In this document: positions 16,906-24,761 of the stretch, one piece after another
How positions within the stretch are numbered: the stretch's first letter is position 1
Layout of the letters: every line of letters begins with the position of its first letter
Assembly: GCA_036500605.1 (NCBI GenBank)
Contig: DASYBU010000056.1
Location: 89,334-153,333, forward strand
DNA length: 64,000 nucleotides
Direction of reading: 5' to 3'
Source: JAFALK01 sp036500605
GTDB lineage: Bacteria; Pseudomonadota; Gammaproteobacteria; Burkholderiales; Burkholderiaceae_C
Program-made: the position numbers and the translations under genes
Notes under the pieces: generated by a model
Databases searched by the model: none
The model's input: the letters and a program-made list of their open reading frames with translations, nothing else
Told to the model about the DNA's origin: nothing

Positions 16906-17643
16906 ATGTTTGAGCCGCCCTTCGTTGCCGCTGATCGTTTCGAGGCCCAGCTGTCGAGCGAGGGCCATGCCGTGGTCTCCGCGTCGACCGTGCAGCGCAG
17001 CTTTGGCGTGCATGCCGCTCCGCTGGCTTCGCTGGCCAGCTTCTGGAACGACCTCCCCCCCGACGACTACCTGAAGGACGGCGGCCGCTACCGCTTCCGT
17101 CGCCACAGCTGCTTTGTGGCCGATGGCGATCAGCTCACCCAAGCGCCGCACCGCGCGCATTGGCAACCGCTCGACTACAACGCGCTGCATGGCGGCATCG
17201 AGCGCATGTTCGCGCCGATCGCGCCCGAAGTCGCCGAGCATGAAAGCTGGCGTGCCTTGTTGCTCGGCCTGAGCGGCGTGGCCTCGCGCCTCAAGGGCCA
17301 ACGCCCCTGGTTCATCGAGGCCCACCAGTTCCGCATCGACACCGCTTCCGGCATCGGCCGCCCGACGCCCGAAGGCGCACACCGTGATGGCGTGGATCTG
17401 GTCGCGGTCTTCCTGATCGATCGCCACGCCATCAAGGGCGGCGAGTCGCGCGTGTTCGAGGCGCAGGGGCCGAACGGTCAACGCTTCACGATGCACGAAC
17501 CGTGGACGCTGCTGCTGCTCGACGATGCCCGCGTGATCCACGAGACCACGCCGATCCAGCCCGAAGGCGCCTCGCCCGAACACAGCGGGCATCGCGACAC
17601 GCTGGTGGTCACCCTGCGCGGTGGCAACTTCCAAGGCCCCTGA
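16906..17643 (+). CDS. 2-oxoglutarate/Fe(II) dioxygenase family protein
   Basis: A 245-residue member of the 2OG-Fe dioxygenase family that includes BsmA and amino-acid hydroxylases (Pfam PF10014 type). The iron facial triad can be read as H159 and D161 in GAHRDGVDLVAV plus H212 in RVIHETTPI, with R230 in GHRDTLVVTL as the 2-oxoglutarate-binding arginine. Characterised relatives hydroxylate free aliphatic amino acids such as isoleucine, but the substrate here is unknown. It follows the flavin reductase by 66 bases on the same strand. It converges on the lipoprotein gene across a short GC-rich palindrome (GAGGCCGGCCTC at 17657-17668). Confidence 0.85.
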   Translation: MFEPPFVAADRFEAQLSSEGHAVVSASTVQRSFGVHAAPLASLASFWNDLPPDDYLKDGGRYRFRRHSCFVADGDQLTQAPHRAHWQPLDYNALHGGIERMFAPIAPEVAEHESWRALLLGLSGVASRLKGQRPWFIEAHQFRIDTASGIGRPTPEGAHRDGVDLVAVFLIDRHAIKGGESRVFEAQGPNGQRFTMHEPWTLLLLDDARVIHETTPIQPEGASPEHSGHRDTLVVTLRGGNFQGP

Positions 17644-17666
17644 CAAAGCGCCTGAAGAGGCCGGCC

Positions 17667-18158
17667 TCAGAAGGCAAAGAGCCGGCGCTCGGGGTCGATC
17701 AAGGTCTCGGTGGTGCGCACCACCACGCCGTCCTTGAAGTGCACATTGAAGCGCAGCCAGTAGCCGTTGCTGGGCGGCGTGACGTTCCAGTCCCAGACGT
17801 CCTCGCCGCTGAGCCTGAAGAAAATCCGGGTCCGCTCATGACCGAGCAATCGCTCGACCTGCTCGACGCTCATCCCCGGCTCGATCTTGGCGCGCTCGGC
17901 TGCCGCCAGGCCGTCCCGTGAACTGATCCAGTGGCCTTCGGCATCGAAGCGCAGCAGATAGCAATGCTCGCCAAAAGGCTGCTGGCCATATTCGAGGGTC
18001 TGGCCGCCGTCCGGCTCGGGCCAGATGCGCGTGGGCTGGCCGTAGAAGCCCTCGACCTGCGCCACCGTGCTGCGGCCGGCGATGAGGCGTTGATCCTGGA
18101 CCGGCGTGGCACAGGCGGCCAGCAGGGACAGCAGAGCGAGAAGCAAGAGTCGGCGCAT
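17667..18158 (-). CDS. Exported lipoprotein with BamE/SmpA-like repeats
   Basis: A 163-residue lipoprotein. The signal peptide MRRLLLLALLSLLAAC ends in the lipobox LAAC with acylated cysteine C16. After cleavage, two segments (about 28-50 and 95-112) share the pattern start-of-helix, G-x-(S/T)-x-x-Q-V-E, then Y/L-G-x-P/H. This pattern is found in BamE/SmpA-OmlA domains (RSTVAQVEGFYGQPT and GMSVEQVERLLGHER). It probably sits in the outer-membrane inner leaflet or inner membrane. The exact role is unknown. It is not BamE itself, which is shorter and has one such domain. Confidence 0.8.
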   Translation of the reverse strand: MRRLLLLALLSLLAACATPVQDQRLIAGRSTVAQVEGFYGQPTRIWPEPDGGQTLEYGQQPFGEHCYLLRFDAEGHWISSRDGLAAAERAKIEPGMSVEQVERLLGHERTRIFFRLSGEDVWDWNVTPPSNGYWLRFNVHFKDGVVVRTTETLIDPERRLFAF

Positions 18159-18276
18159 GACTGCAGTATCCGTTCAAGCGATATTCGGCGGCCATGAACG
18201 TATCAATGCCATCCACGCATGACCCCATGCGATCCGCACAAACACCGACGGGAGGGCCTTCCCTATACTCCCGGCT

Positions 18277-18297
18277 GCGGCAGCCACAAGCTGCCGC
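18277..18297 (+). promoter_or_regulatory. Leader hairpin upstream of the dehydrogenase gene
   Basis: A perfect 8-base stem GCGGCAGC/GCTGCCGC with a CACAA loop lies 34 bases before the ATG at 18331. A possible -10 element TATACT at 18264-18269 would place it at the extreme 5' end of the mRNA, where it could stabilise the transcript. There is no T tract, so it is not a terminator. Confidence 0.45.
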
Positions 18298-18330
18298 TCC
18301 TTATTTCAACCCCGCATCACGAGTGCCCGC

Positions 18331-19443
18331 ATGAACGCAATGACTGATCTCGCCCGAGCCATCGCCCAAGACCCGAGCCTGCAGAACACCCTGCCCTCCT
18401 CGCTCTTCGGCCTTCCCGACCAAGCCCCGCACGAACGTGTGCTGCTGGCCGCCGACGAACAGACCGGCCTGAAGGCCATCATTGCCGTGCACAGCACCGC
18501 CCGCGGCCCCGCTTTCGGCGGCTGCCGCTTCTGGCAATACGACAACGAACTGGCCGCGCTGAATGACGCGCTGCGCCTCTCGCAAGGCATGAGCCTGAAA
18601 AACGCGCTGGCCGACCTGCCCTTCGGCGGCGGCAAGGCCGTGATCCTCAAGCCCGCCCAGATCAAGGACCGCGAGGCGCTGTTCGCGGCCTTCGGCCGAG
18701 CCGTGCAGTCGCTGGAAGGCGCGTACATCACCGCTGAAGACGTCGGCACCAGTACGGCCGACATGCTCGGCATGCAGAAAGTAACGCAGTACGTCAGCGG
18801 CATCCCGCGCGAAGGCAGCTTCGGCGGCGACCCGAGCCCCTTCACCGCCCACGGCGTGTTCGTCTCGATCCAGGCCGGCGTGCGCCACGTGCTGGGCCGT
18901 GATTCGCTCGAAGGCGTGCGCGTGGCCCTGCAGGGCCTGGGTGCGGTCGGCTGGCACCTGGCCGAGTTCCTGCACAACGCCGGCGCGAAGCTGGTCGTGG
19001 CTGACGTTGACGCAGGCAAGGTCGCGCGGGCTCAAGGACAGTTCGGCGCGCTGGCAGTCGGCGTGCACGAGATCCTGGCGGCCGATGTCGATGTGCTGGC
19101 GCCTTGCGCGCTGGGCGCCTCGATCAACACGCAGACCGTCCCCGGCCTGCGCGCCCGCATCGTCTGCGGCGCGGCCAACAACCAGCTCGCCACGGCGGCC
19201 GATGGCGATGCCCTGCACGCTCGCAGCATCGTCTATCTGCCCGACTACCTGGTCAACGCCGGCGGCATCATCAGCGTGGCGCGCGAATTCCGTGGCGAGG
19301 GCGAACAGAACGCCGTCATGGCCGAAGTGGGCCGCATTGCCGATCGCGTGAGCGAACTGCTGGAGCGCGCCAAGGCCGGCGACACGACACCGGCCCGCGC
19401 CGCCGACGAATGGGCCAGCTCAAAGCTGGTTCGCCCGGTCTGA
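18331..19443 (+). CDS. Leu/Phe/Val-type amino acid dehydrogenase
   Basis: A 370-residue NAD-dependent Glu/Leu/Phe/Val dehydrogenase, which oxidatively deaminates a branched-chain or aromatic amino acid to its 2-oxo acid. The paired lysines are K90 in GMSLKNALADL and K102 in PFGGGKAVILKP, matching the substrate-binding and catalytic lysines of leucine dehydrogenase. The dinucleotide turn LQGLGAVGWHLAEFL begins the second domain (about residue 197), and ANNQLAT and YLPDYLVNAGGI are family-typical. The choice between Leu, Val and Phe cannot be made from sequence alone. A second ATG at 18340 is possible. The Bug-family gene follows after 55 bases. Confidence 0.9.
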   Translation: MNAMTDLARAIAQDPSLQNTLPSSLFGLPDQAPHERVLLAADEQTGLKAIIAVHSTARGPAFGGCRFWQYDNELAALNDALRLSQGMSLKNALADLPFGGGKAVILKPAQIKDREALFAAFGRAVQSLEGAYITAEDVGTSTADMLGMQKVTQYVSGIPREGSFGGDPSPFTAHGVFVSIQAGVRHVLGRDSLEGVRVALQGLGAVGWHLAEFLHNAGAKLVVADVDAGKVARAQGQFGALAVGVHEILAADVDVLAPCALGASINTQTVPGLRARIVCGAANNQLATAADGDALHARSIVYLPDYLVNAGGIISVAREFRGEGEQNAVMAEVGRIADRVSELLERAKAGDTTPARAADEWASSKLVRPV

Positions 19444-19498
19444 TCTGAGGCAAATCCCGATCTCGAACCTGTCGCGAGGCTGATAGGCTTCGCCACAT

Positions 19499-20524
19499 AT
19501 GAGTCGATCGAGTTCCCTGAGCCGCCGCGGCCTGATTGCAGGCGCGGCTGGCAGCCTTGCCTCCCTGGCCCCCTTTGCCCCCTCGGCATCAGCCCAGCCG
19601 TTACCGACATCGGCGCGCGGCATCCGGTTGGTCGTGCCATTTGCCCCCGGTGGCGTGCTTGACGCGCTGGCGCGCATCCTGGCCGAGCCGGCGCAGGATC
19701 GCCTGGGGCCCGTCTACATCGACAACATCGCCGGCCTGCGTGGCAGCACGGGCAGCGCCTTCGTGGCCAAGGCCGAGCCCGATGGCATGACGCTGTTGAT
19801 GGGTTCGGTGATCACGCAGTCGATCAATCCATCCATCGCCGAGGGGCGCCTGTACGACCCGACGCGTGACTTCACGCCCGTGGCCCTGCTGGCCCGCTTG
19901 GCCGACGTGCTCGTGGTCAATGCAGAAACCGCCAAGCGGCTGGGCATCAACAGCGTCGCGGATCTGGTCAACCATGCGCGGCAGCATCCTGGCCGCCTGA
20001 CTTTTGCTTCCGTGGGCATGGGCACGACAAGCCACCTGGCCGCCGAGCTCTTCAAGGAACGCACGGGCACGCAGGTCAATCACCAGGCGTATGCCGGCCT
20101 CAATGCCGCCCTGTATTCGCTGGCGATGGGTGAGGTGGACTTCAGCTTCCAGAATCTCTCCAGCACCTATACCGACATCCGCAGCGGCAAGCTCAAGGCG
20201 CTGGCAGTGAGCACGCTGTGGCGCAGCAGTGAACTGCCCGATGTGCCGACGCTGAACGAGATCGGCGCGCCGCTCGGCCTGGCGGGGTTTGACGTGGGCA
20301 TCTGGTTCGGCCTCTTCGCGCCACCGAAGATGTCGCGCGAGCTCACACTCAAGCTCAATGCCGCCTTCGTCGATGTGATGTCGCTGCCCGGTGTACGGGA
20401 GAAGCTGCGGGCCCTGAAGGCCGAGCCTTCGCCGAGCACGCCGGAGCAGTTGGCGGCCTTGGTCAAGACCGATCTGGCTCGCTACAAGCCGCTGGTGCAG
20501 CGTTCCAAAGCCCGTCTGGAATAG
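19499..20524 (+). CDS. Bug-family tripartite tricarboxylate transporter substrate-binding protein
   Basis: A 341-residue periplasmic binding protein of the Bug/TctC family. A twin-arginine-like signal is visible: LSRRGLIAGAAGSLASLAPFAPSASA, with cleavage near ASAQ. The mature part starts with the family pattern RLVVPFAPGGVLDALARILAEP and has the DFTPVALLARLADVLVVN segment and the C-terminal PEQLAALVKTDLARYKPLVQ. It would bind a carboxylated solute. As is usual for this very expanded Burkholderiales family, no TctA/TctB permease genes adjoin it, so the ligand and the partner are unknown. It converges on livF. Confidence 0.9.
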   Translation: MSRSSSLSRRGLIAGAAGSLASLAPFAPSASAQPLPTSARGIRLVVPFAPGGVLDALARILAEPAQDRLGPVYIDNIAGLRGSTGSAFVAKAEPDGMTLLMGSVITQSINPSIAEGRLYDPTRDFTPVALLARLADVLVVNAETAKRLGINSVADLVNHARQHPGRLTFASVGMGTTSHLAAELFKERTGTQVNHQAYAGLNAALYSLAMGEVDFSFQNLSSTYTDIRSGKLKALAVSTLWRSSELPDVPTLNEIGAPLGLAGFDVGIWFGLFAPPKMSRELTLKLNAAFVDVMSLPGVREKLRALKAEPSPSTPEQLAALVKTDLARYKPLVQRSKARLE

Positions 20525-20557
20525 GCGTTAGCTGCGCGGGGTCGTGATCAGCTGCGC

Positions 20558-21280
20558 TTATTCGCCGAGGTAGGCCGCGCGCACCTTCGGGTCCGACAGC
20601 AGATCAGCGCCCACGCCGCTCATCGTGATCTCGCCCGACTCCATCACGTAGCCACGATTGGCCAGACTCAGCGCACGGCTCGCGTTCTGCTCCACAAGCA
20701 GCACGGTCACGCCCTGCTGGTGGATGTCGTTCACGACCTCGAAGATCTTGTCGACCATGATCGGCGAGAGGCCCATCGAGGGCTCATCCAGCAGCAGCAG
20801 CTTGGGCCGGGCCATCAGCGCGCGGCCCATTGCCAGCATCTGCTGTTCGCCGCCCGACATGGTGCCGGCCAGTTGATCCTTGCGCTCCTTCAAGCGCGGG
20901 AAGATGCCGAAGATGCGCTCGAGGTCGCTCTGCACCTCGGCATCCTTGCGCACATAAGCGCCCATCAGCAGGTTCTCGGTGATGGTCATGCGCGTGAAGG
21001 TGCCGCGCCCTTCGGGCACCATCACGAGGCCTTGCTTGACCAGGTCCCAGGCGCCGCGGCCCTTGATCGATTGGCCCATCAGCTGGATCTCACCGGCCGC
21101 GGCCGGCTGCAAGCCGGTGATCGCCTTCAAGGTGGTGGATTTGCCCGCGCCATTGGCGCCGATCAGACTGACCAGCTCGCCCTGACGCACTTCGAGGCTC
21201 ACGCCCTTGACGGCCTGGATGCCGCCGTAGGCAACTTTGAGATCGGTGATCTTCAGCAGAATTTCGGAGTTAGCAGCCAT
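20558..21280 (-). CDS. livF: Branched-chain amino acid ABC transporter ATPase
   Basis: A 240-residue ABC ATPase. Walker A is GANGAGKST, the signature is MSGGEQQMLAMGRAL, and Walker B is LLLLDEPSMGL. The N terminus LKITDLKVAYGGIQAVKGVSLEV and the overall size identify LivF, the smaller of the two ATPases of the high-affinity branched-chain amino acid or amide transporters. It is the last gene of a livHMGF operon, one base after livG. It provides energy for uptake at the inner membrane. Confidence 0.93.
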   Translation of the reverse strand: MAANSEILLKITDLKVAYGGIQAVKGVSLEVRQGELVSLIGANGAGKSTTLKAITGLQPAAAGEIQLMGQSIKGRGAWDLVKQGLVMVPEGRGTFTRMTITENLLMGAYVRKDAEVQSDLERIFGIFPRLKERKDQLAGTMSGGEQQMLAMGRALMARPKLLLLDEPSMGLSPIMVDKIFEVVNDIHQQGVTVLLVEQNASRALSLANRGYVMESGEITMSGVGADLLSDPKVRAAYLGE

Positions 21281-21281
21281 C

Positions 21282-22064
21282 TCAGTTCGTGGTGTGGCTG
21301 GCGCCGAGGTAGGCCTCGATCACCTGCGCATTGTTCTGGACCTCGGCCGGCGTGCCTTCGGCAATCTGCTTGCCGTAGTCGAGCACGGTGACCCGGTCGC
21401 ACAGGCCCATCACCAGCTTCACATCATGTTCGATCAGCAGGATGGTGCGGCCGTCCTTGCGGATGCGGTCGATCAGCTCGCGCAGCACCAGCTTCTCGGT
21501 TGCGTTCATGCCGGCGGCCGGCTCATCGAGCGCGATCAGCTTGGGCTCGGTGGCCAGCGCACGGGCGATTTCGAGCCGGCGCTGGTCGCCATAGCTCAGC
21601 GTGCGAGCCTTGTAGTCGGCGTACTGGCCGATGCCCACGTACTCCAGCAGTTCGCGCGAACGCGCCGCGATGGCTGCTTCCTCGGCCTTGAAAGCCGGCG
21701 TGCGCAGCACCGCGCCGATCAGGCCGGACTTGGTGCGGACATGCCGGCCCACCATCACGTTCTCAAGCGCCGTCATGTCGGCGAACAGGCGGATGTTCTG
21801 GAAGGTGCGAGCGATGCCCGCCTGTGCCACCTGGTGCACGGCCTGCGGCGCATACGGCACACCACCCAGCGTGAACTGGCCGGCATCGGGCGTGTAGAGG
21901 CCGGTGATCACATTGAAGAACGTCGTCTTGCCCGCGCCGTTCGGGCCGATCAGGCCGTAGACCTGGCCGGCGCGAATCTGCATGCCGACTTCAGAAAGCG
22001 CCTGCAAGCCGCCGAAGCGCTTGGAGACGCCGCGCACATCGAGCGCAAACTCCGCCGCGCTCAT
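21282..22064 (-). CDS. livG: Branched-chain amino acid ABC transporter ATPase
   Basis: A 260-residue ABC ATPase with Walker A GPNGAGKTT, signature LSYGDQRRLEIARAL and Walker B LIALDEP. The C terminus VLDYGKQIAEGTPAEVQNNAQVIEAYLG is the LivG hallmark. The start at 22064 overlaps the livM stop by 4 bases (ATGA) and gives the normal N terminus; the longer frame to 22124 runs into livM. It pairs with LivF to drive the LivH-LivM permease. Confidence 0.94.
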   Translation of the reverse strand: MSAAEFALDVRGVSKRFGGLQALSEVGMQIRAGQVYGLIGPNGAGKTTFFNVITGLYTPDAGQFTLGGVPYAPQAVHQVAQAGIARTFQNIRLFADMTALENVMVGRHVRTKSGLIGAVLRTPAFKAEEAAIAARSRELLEYVGIGQYADYKARTLSYGDQRRLEIARALATEPKLIALDEPAAGMNATEKLVLRELIDRIRKDGRTILLIEHDVKLVMGLCDRVTVLDYGKQIAEGTPAEVQNNAQVIEAYLGASHTTN

Positions 22065-23158
22065 TTGACGCTCCCGGGGTTGACGCTCGTCGGCGCATTC
22101 TTGCCATGCGCCGGTGCGGGCCAAAGCCCGCGCGGCCGCACCAGCATCACGCCGATCATGGCCAGCGCCACCAGCAACTGGCGCAGGATGGCGGCATCAA
22201 TCCGGCCGCCGGTCATGTCCTGCAGATCGGGCGCCACATAGCGCAGCACTTCCGGCAGCGCCGAGAGCAGCAGCGCGCCGAGGATCACGCCGGGAATGTG
22301 GCCGAGGCCGCCGAGCACCACCATCGCCACGATCATGATCGACTCTTGCAGGCTGAAGGACTCGGGGCTCACAAAGCCCTGGAACGACGCGAACAGCGTG
22401 CCCGCCACGCCGCCGAAGGTAGCGCCCATGCCGAAGGCCAGCAGCTTCATGTTGCGGGTGTTGATGCCCATCGCCTTGGCGGCGATCTCGTCCTCGCGGA
22501 TCGCCATCCAGGCACGGCCGATGCGCGAGTTCTCAAGGCGATAGCAGATCAGCACGCTCACGACCACGAGCGCGAGGAAGAAGTAGTAGTACAGCGTGAC
22601 CGAAGGCAGCTCGAAGCCGAACACATGCAGGCTCTGGCCGAGGTCCACGCCGAAGATGTGGACAGAATCAATCTGGCCGATGCCGCGCGGCCCGTTGGTG
22701 AGGTTCAGCGGCGCGTCTTCAAGGTTGTTCAGAAAGACTCGGACGATCTCGCCAAAACCAAGCGTGACGATGGCCAGGTAATCACCGCGCAGCTTGAGCG
22801 TGGGAGTGCCCAACAGGACGCCAAAGAGGGCCGCCACTGCCGCACCCACCGGGATCACCACCCACACCGGCACATGCAGGCCGCCCGCAAAATGCGCCGC
22901 AAAGAAATCAAAGTTCTGCGGCAACTGCTGACTGCAGAGCAGCGCGAACACATACGCGCCGACGCCATAGAACGCGACGTAGCCCAGGTCCAGCAGGCCG
23001 GCATAGCCGACCACGATATTCAGACCGAGGGCCAGCAACACGTACAGCAGCGCCAGGTCAATGATGCGCACCGGCCCGTTGCCCAGCTGCTGCACGAACA
23101 GCGGCACGGCCAGCAGCAGCACGGCCGAGACGAGAAAGACACCTAACTTCTTGTTCAT
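22061..23158 (-). CDS. livM: Branched-chain amino acid ABC transporter permease
   Basis: A 365-residue multi-helix membrane protein. The segment GLNIVVGYAGLLDLGYVAFYGVGAYVFALL is the LivM family hallmark, and the cytoplasmic loop with ENSRIGRAWMAIREDEIAAKAMGIN is the ATPase-coupling region. The C-terminal part has RPRGLWP, shared with LivH-type permeases. It forms the transmembrane channel with LivH, and the gene overlaps livG by 4 bases. Confidence 0.94.
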   Translation of the reverse strand: MNKKLGVFLVSAVLLLAVPLFVQQLGNGPVRIIDLALLYVLLALGLNIVVGYAGLLDLGYVAFYGVGAYVFALLCSQQLPQNFDFFAAHFAGGLHVPVWVVIPVGAAVAALFGVLLGTPTLKLRGDYLAIVTLGFGEIVRVFLNNLEDAPLNLTNGPRGIGQIDSVHIFGVDLGQSLHVFGFELPSVTLYYYFFLALVVVSVLICYRLENSRIGRAWMAIREDEIAAKAMGINTRNMKLLAFGMGATFGGVAGTLFASFQGFVSPESFSLQESIMIVAMVVLGGLGHIPGVILGALLLSALPEVLRYVAPDLQDMTGGRIDAAILRQLLVALAMIGVMLVRPRGLWPAPAHGKNAPTSVNPGSVK

Positions 23159-23168
23159 GCGCAGTTCC

Positions 23169-24098
23169 TCAAGCGCGATCAGCGACGCGTTCGCCGAGCA
23201 AGCCCGAAGGCCGCAGCGTCAGCACCAGGATCAGCGAGACGAAGGCAAAGATGTCGACATACTGGCTGCCGAACACATCGCCGGTCAGATCGCCCAGATA
23301 GCCGGCGCCAAACGACTCGATTAGGCCCAGCAGCACGCCGCCCACCATCGCGCCCGGCAGATTGCCGATGCCGCCGAGCACCGCGGCCGTGAAGGCCTTG
23401 AGCCCCGGCATGAAGCCCATCGTGTGCTGCACGGTGCCGTAGTTCGCGGCCCACATCACACCGGCCAGCGCGGCCAGCACGGCGCCGATCACAAAGGTGG
23501 TGGAGATGATGAAGTCGGGCTTGACGCCCATCAGGCCGGCCACGCGCGGATTCTCGGCCGTGGCGCGCATTGCGCGGCCGAGCTTGGTGCGGTGAACGAG
23601 CCACATCAGTGCGGCCAGCACCGCCACGGTCGTGCCCAGGATCAGCAATTGCGTGACCGTGATCACCGCGCCGCCCACTTCGATCGGGTCGGCCGGCAGC
23701 AAGGACGGGTAGGCCTTGGGGTTGGGCGTCCAGATGATCATCGCCAGCGTCTGCAGCAGCAGCGACATGCCCATCGCGGTGATCAGCGGCGCGAGGCGCG
23801 GCGCGTTGCGCAAGGGGCGATACGCGATCTTCTCGACCACGAAGTTCAGCACCGCACACACCACGATGGCGCACAGCAGGCCGACCAGGAGCAAGCCCCA
23901 ACCGGGCAGGGGCACGCCTTTGTCCTGCATGAAGTTGATGACGCTCCAGCTGGTCAGGCCGCCGACCATCAGGATTTCGCCATGAGCGAAATTGATCAGG
24001 TTGATGATGCCGTAGACCATCGTGTAGCCCAGGGCCACCAGGGCGTACATGCTGCCCAGCACCAATCCATTGATCAGTTGTTGAAGAAGAATATCCAT
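23169..24098 (-). CDS. livH: Branched-chain amino acid ABC transporter permease
   Basis: A 309-residue membrane protein of the LivH type. The N terminus LLQQLINGLVLGSMYALVALGYTMVYGIINLINFAHGEI is diagnostic. The coupling loop TKLGRAMRATAENPRVAGLMGV and the C-terminal LRPSGLLGERV also fit. It is the first gene of livHMGF. The gene for the periplasmic binding protein (livK/livJ) is not adjacent, so substrate specificity (Leu/Ile/Val, amide, urea) cannot be told. An intrinsic-terminator structure lies in its leader at 24137-24165. Confidence 0.94.
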   Translation of the reverse strand: MDILLQQLINGLVLGSMYALVALGYTMVYGIINLINFAHGEILMVGGLTSWSVINFMQDKGVPLPGWGLLLVGLLCAIVVCAVLNFVVEKIAYRPLRNAPRLAPLITAMGMSLLLQTLAMIIWTPNPKAYPSLLPADPIEVGGAVITVTQLLILGTTVAVLAALMWLVHRTKLGRAMRATAENPRVAGLMGVKPDFIISTTFVIGAVLAALAGVMWAANYGTVQHTMGFMPGLKAFTAAVLGGIGNLPGAMVGGVLLGLIESFGAGYLGDLTGDVFGSQYVDIFAFVSLILVLTLRPSGLLGERVADRA

Positions 24099-24136
24099 CT
24101 CAAAAGCTCCCCGAGATCTGTTACGGCTACTTCAGC

Positions 24137-24165
24137 AAAAAAAATGCCCGCCACTGCAGACGGGC
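24137..24165 (-). terminator. Terminator/attenuator in the livH leader
   Basis: Read on the minus strand, GCCCGTC and a GGCGGGC-type arm (24165-24146) form a 7-base stem including one G-T pair, followed by eight T residues (24144-24137). It lies 39 bases upstream of the livH start and about 100 bases past the stop of the upstream gene. It may end that gene's transcript. A candidate -10 (TAGAAT on the minus strand, about 24198-24193) between that gene and the hairpin would instead make it a livH attenuator. Confidence 0.75.
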
Positions 24166-24264
24166 CTTCTCGGTGTCGAGGCTTGGGCAAGATTCTAGAA
24201 GTGCGTTTGGACACGTCCCGTCAATGGATACCCCTAGCAAAACCGGCCGATCCCTAGTTCATGG

Positions 24265-24735
24265 CTACTGCAGATAGCCGCGCAAGTGAAGGAAGTGATA
24301 GGCCAGCGCAACCAAGGCCGCAATCGCCAGGCAAATGATTGCCTTGCGCCACGTCGAGATCTTGAAGCCGAACATCTTGCTGCTCGCCTCCAGCGCGGCC
24401 CATGCGCCACCGCCGGCGGAGACCGCGATCAACAGCAGCTTGGTCGGCTCGGCACGGATGAATTCAAGCGCGGCCTGAGCTGCGGCCGATGCATGCTGCT
24501 CCGACACGCCGTTGTGGAGCATCAGCTTGGTCAGGTCGTCGACGCCCGCGGTATTGCTGGCCTGGAAGCCATGCCACGCCAGCTTGGCCGTGCCGCCGGC
24601 CGTCACGCCTTGGAGGACGCTCTCCAGGCTGCTGGTGGGCGCCACGTAATGTTCAAGTTGCACGGGCTGCGCAGCCATCACCTTGAGTGAGTTGCGGACC
24701 ATCGTGCCCTCGATCTGAACCGTGCCGATCCTCAT
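24265..24735 (-). CDS. Hypothetical protein with a C-terminal membrane anchor
   Basis: A 156-residue protein that I do not recognise. The N-terminal 100 residues are soluble-looking. A weakly hydrophobic stretch follows (LLLIAVSAGGGAWAALEASS, about 102-121), then a clear C-terminal helix AIICLAIAALVALAYHFL (about 132-149) before a short tail. This suggests a tail-anchored inner-membrane protein. The start at 24735 is preceded by AGGAGG at about 6 bases and is clearly preferred. It follows rarA by 26 bases on the same strand and may be the last gene of the ftsK-lolA-rarA transcript. Function is unknown. Confidence 0.7.
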   Translation of the reverse strand: MRIGTVQIEGTMVRNSLKVMAAQPVQLEHYVAPTSSLESVLQGVTAGGTAKLAWHGFQASNTAGVDDLTKLMLHNGVSEQHASAAAQAALEFIRAEPTKLLLIAVSAGGGAWAALEASSKMFGFKISTWRKAIICLAIAALVALAYHFLHLRGYLQ

Positions 24736-24761
24736 GATGCCCCTCCTCAGCCGCACAAGTG

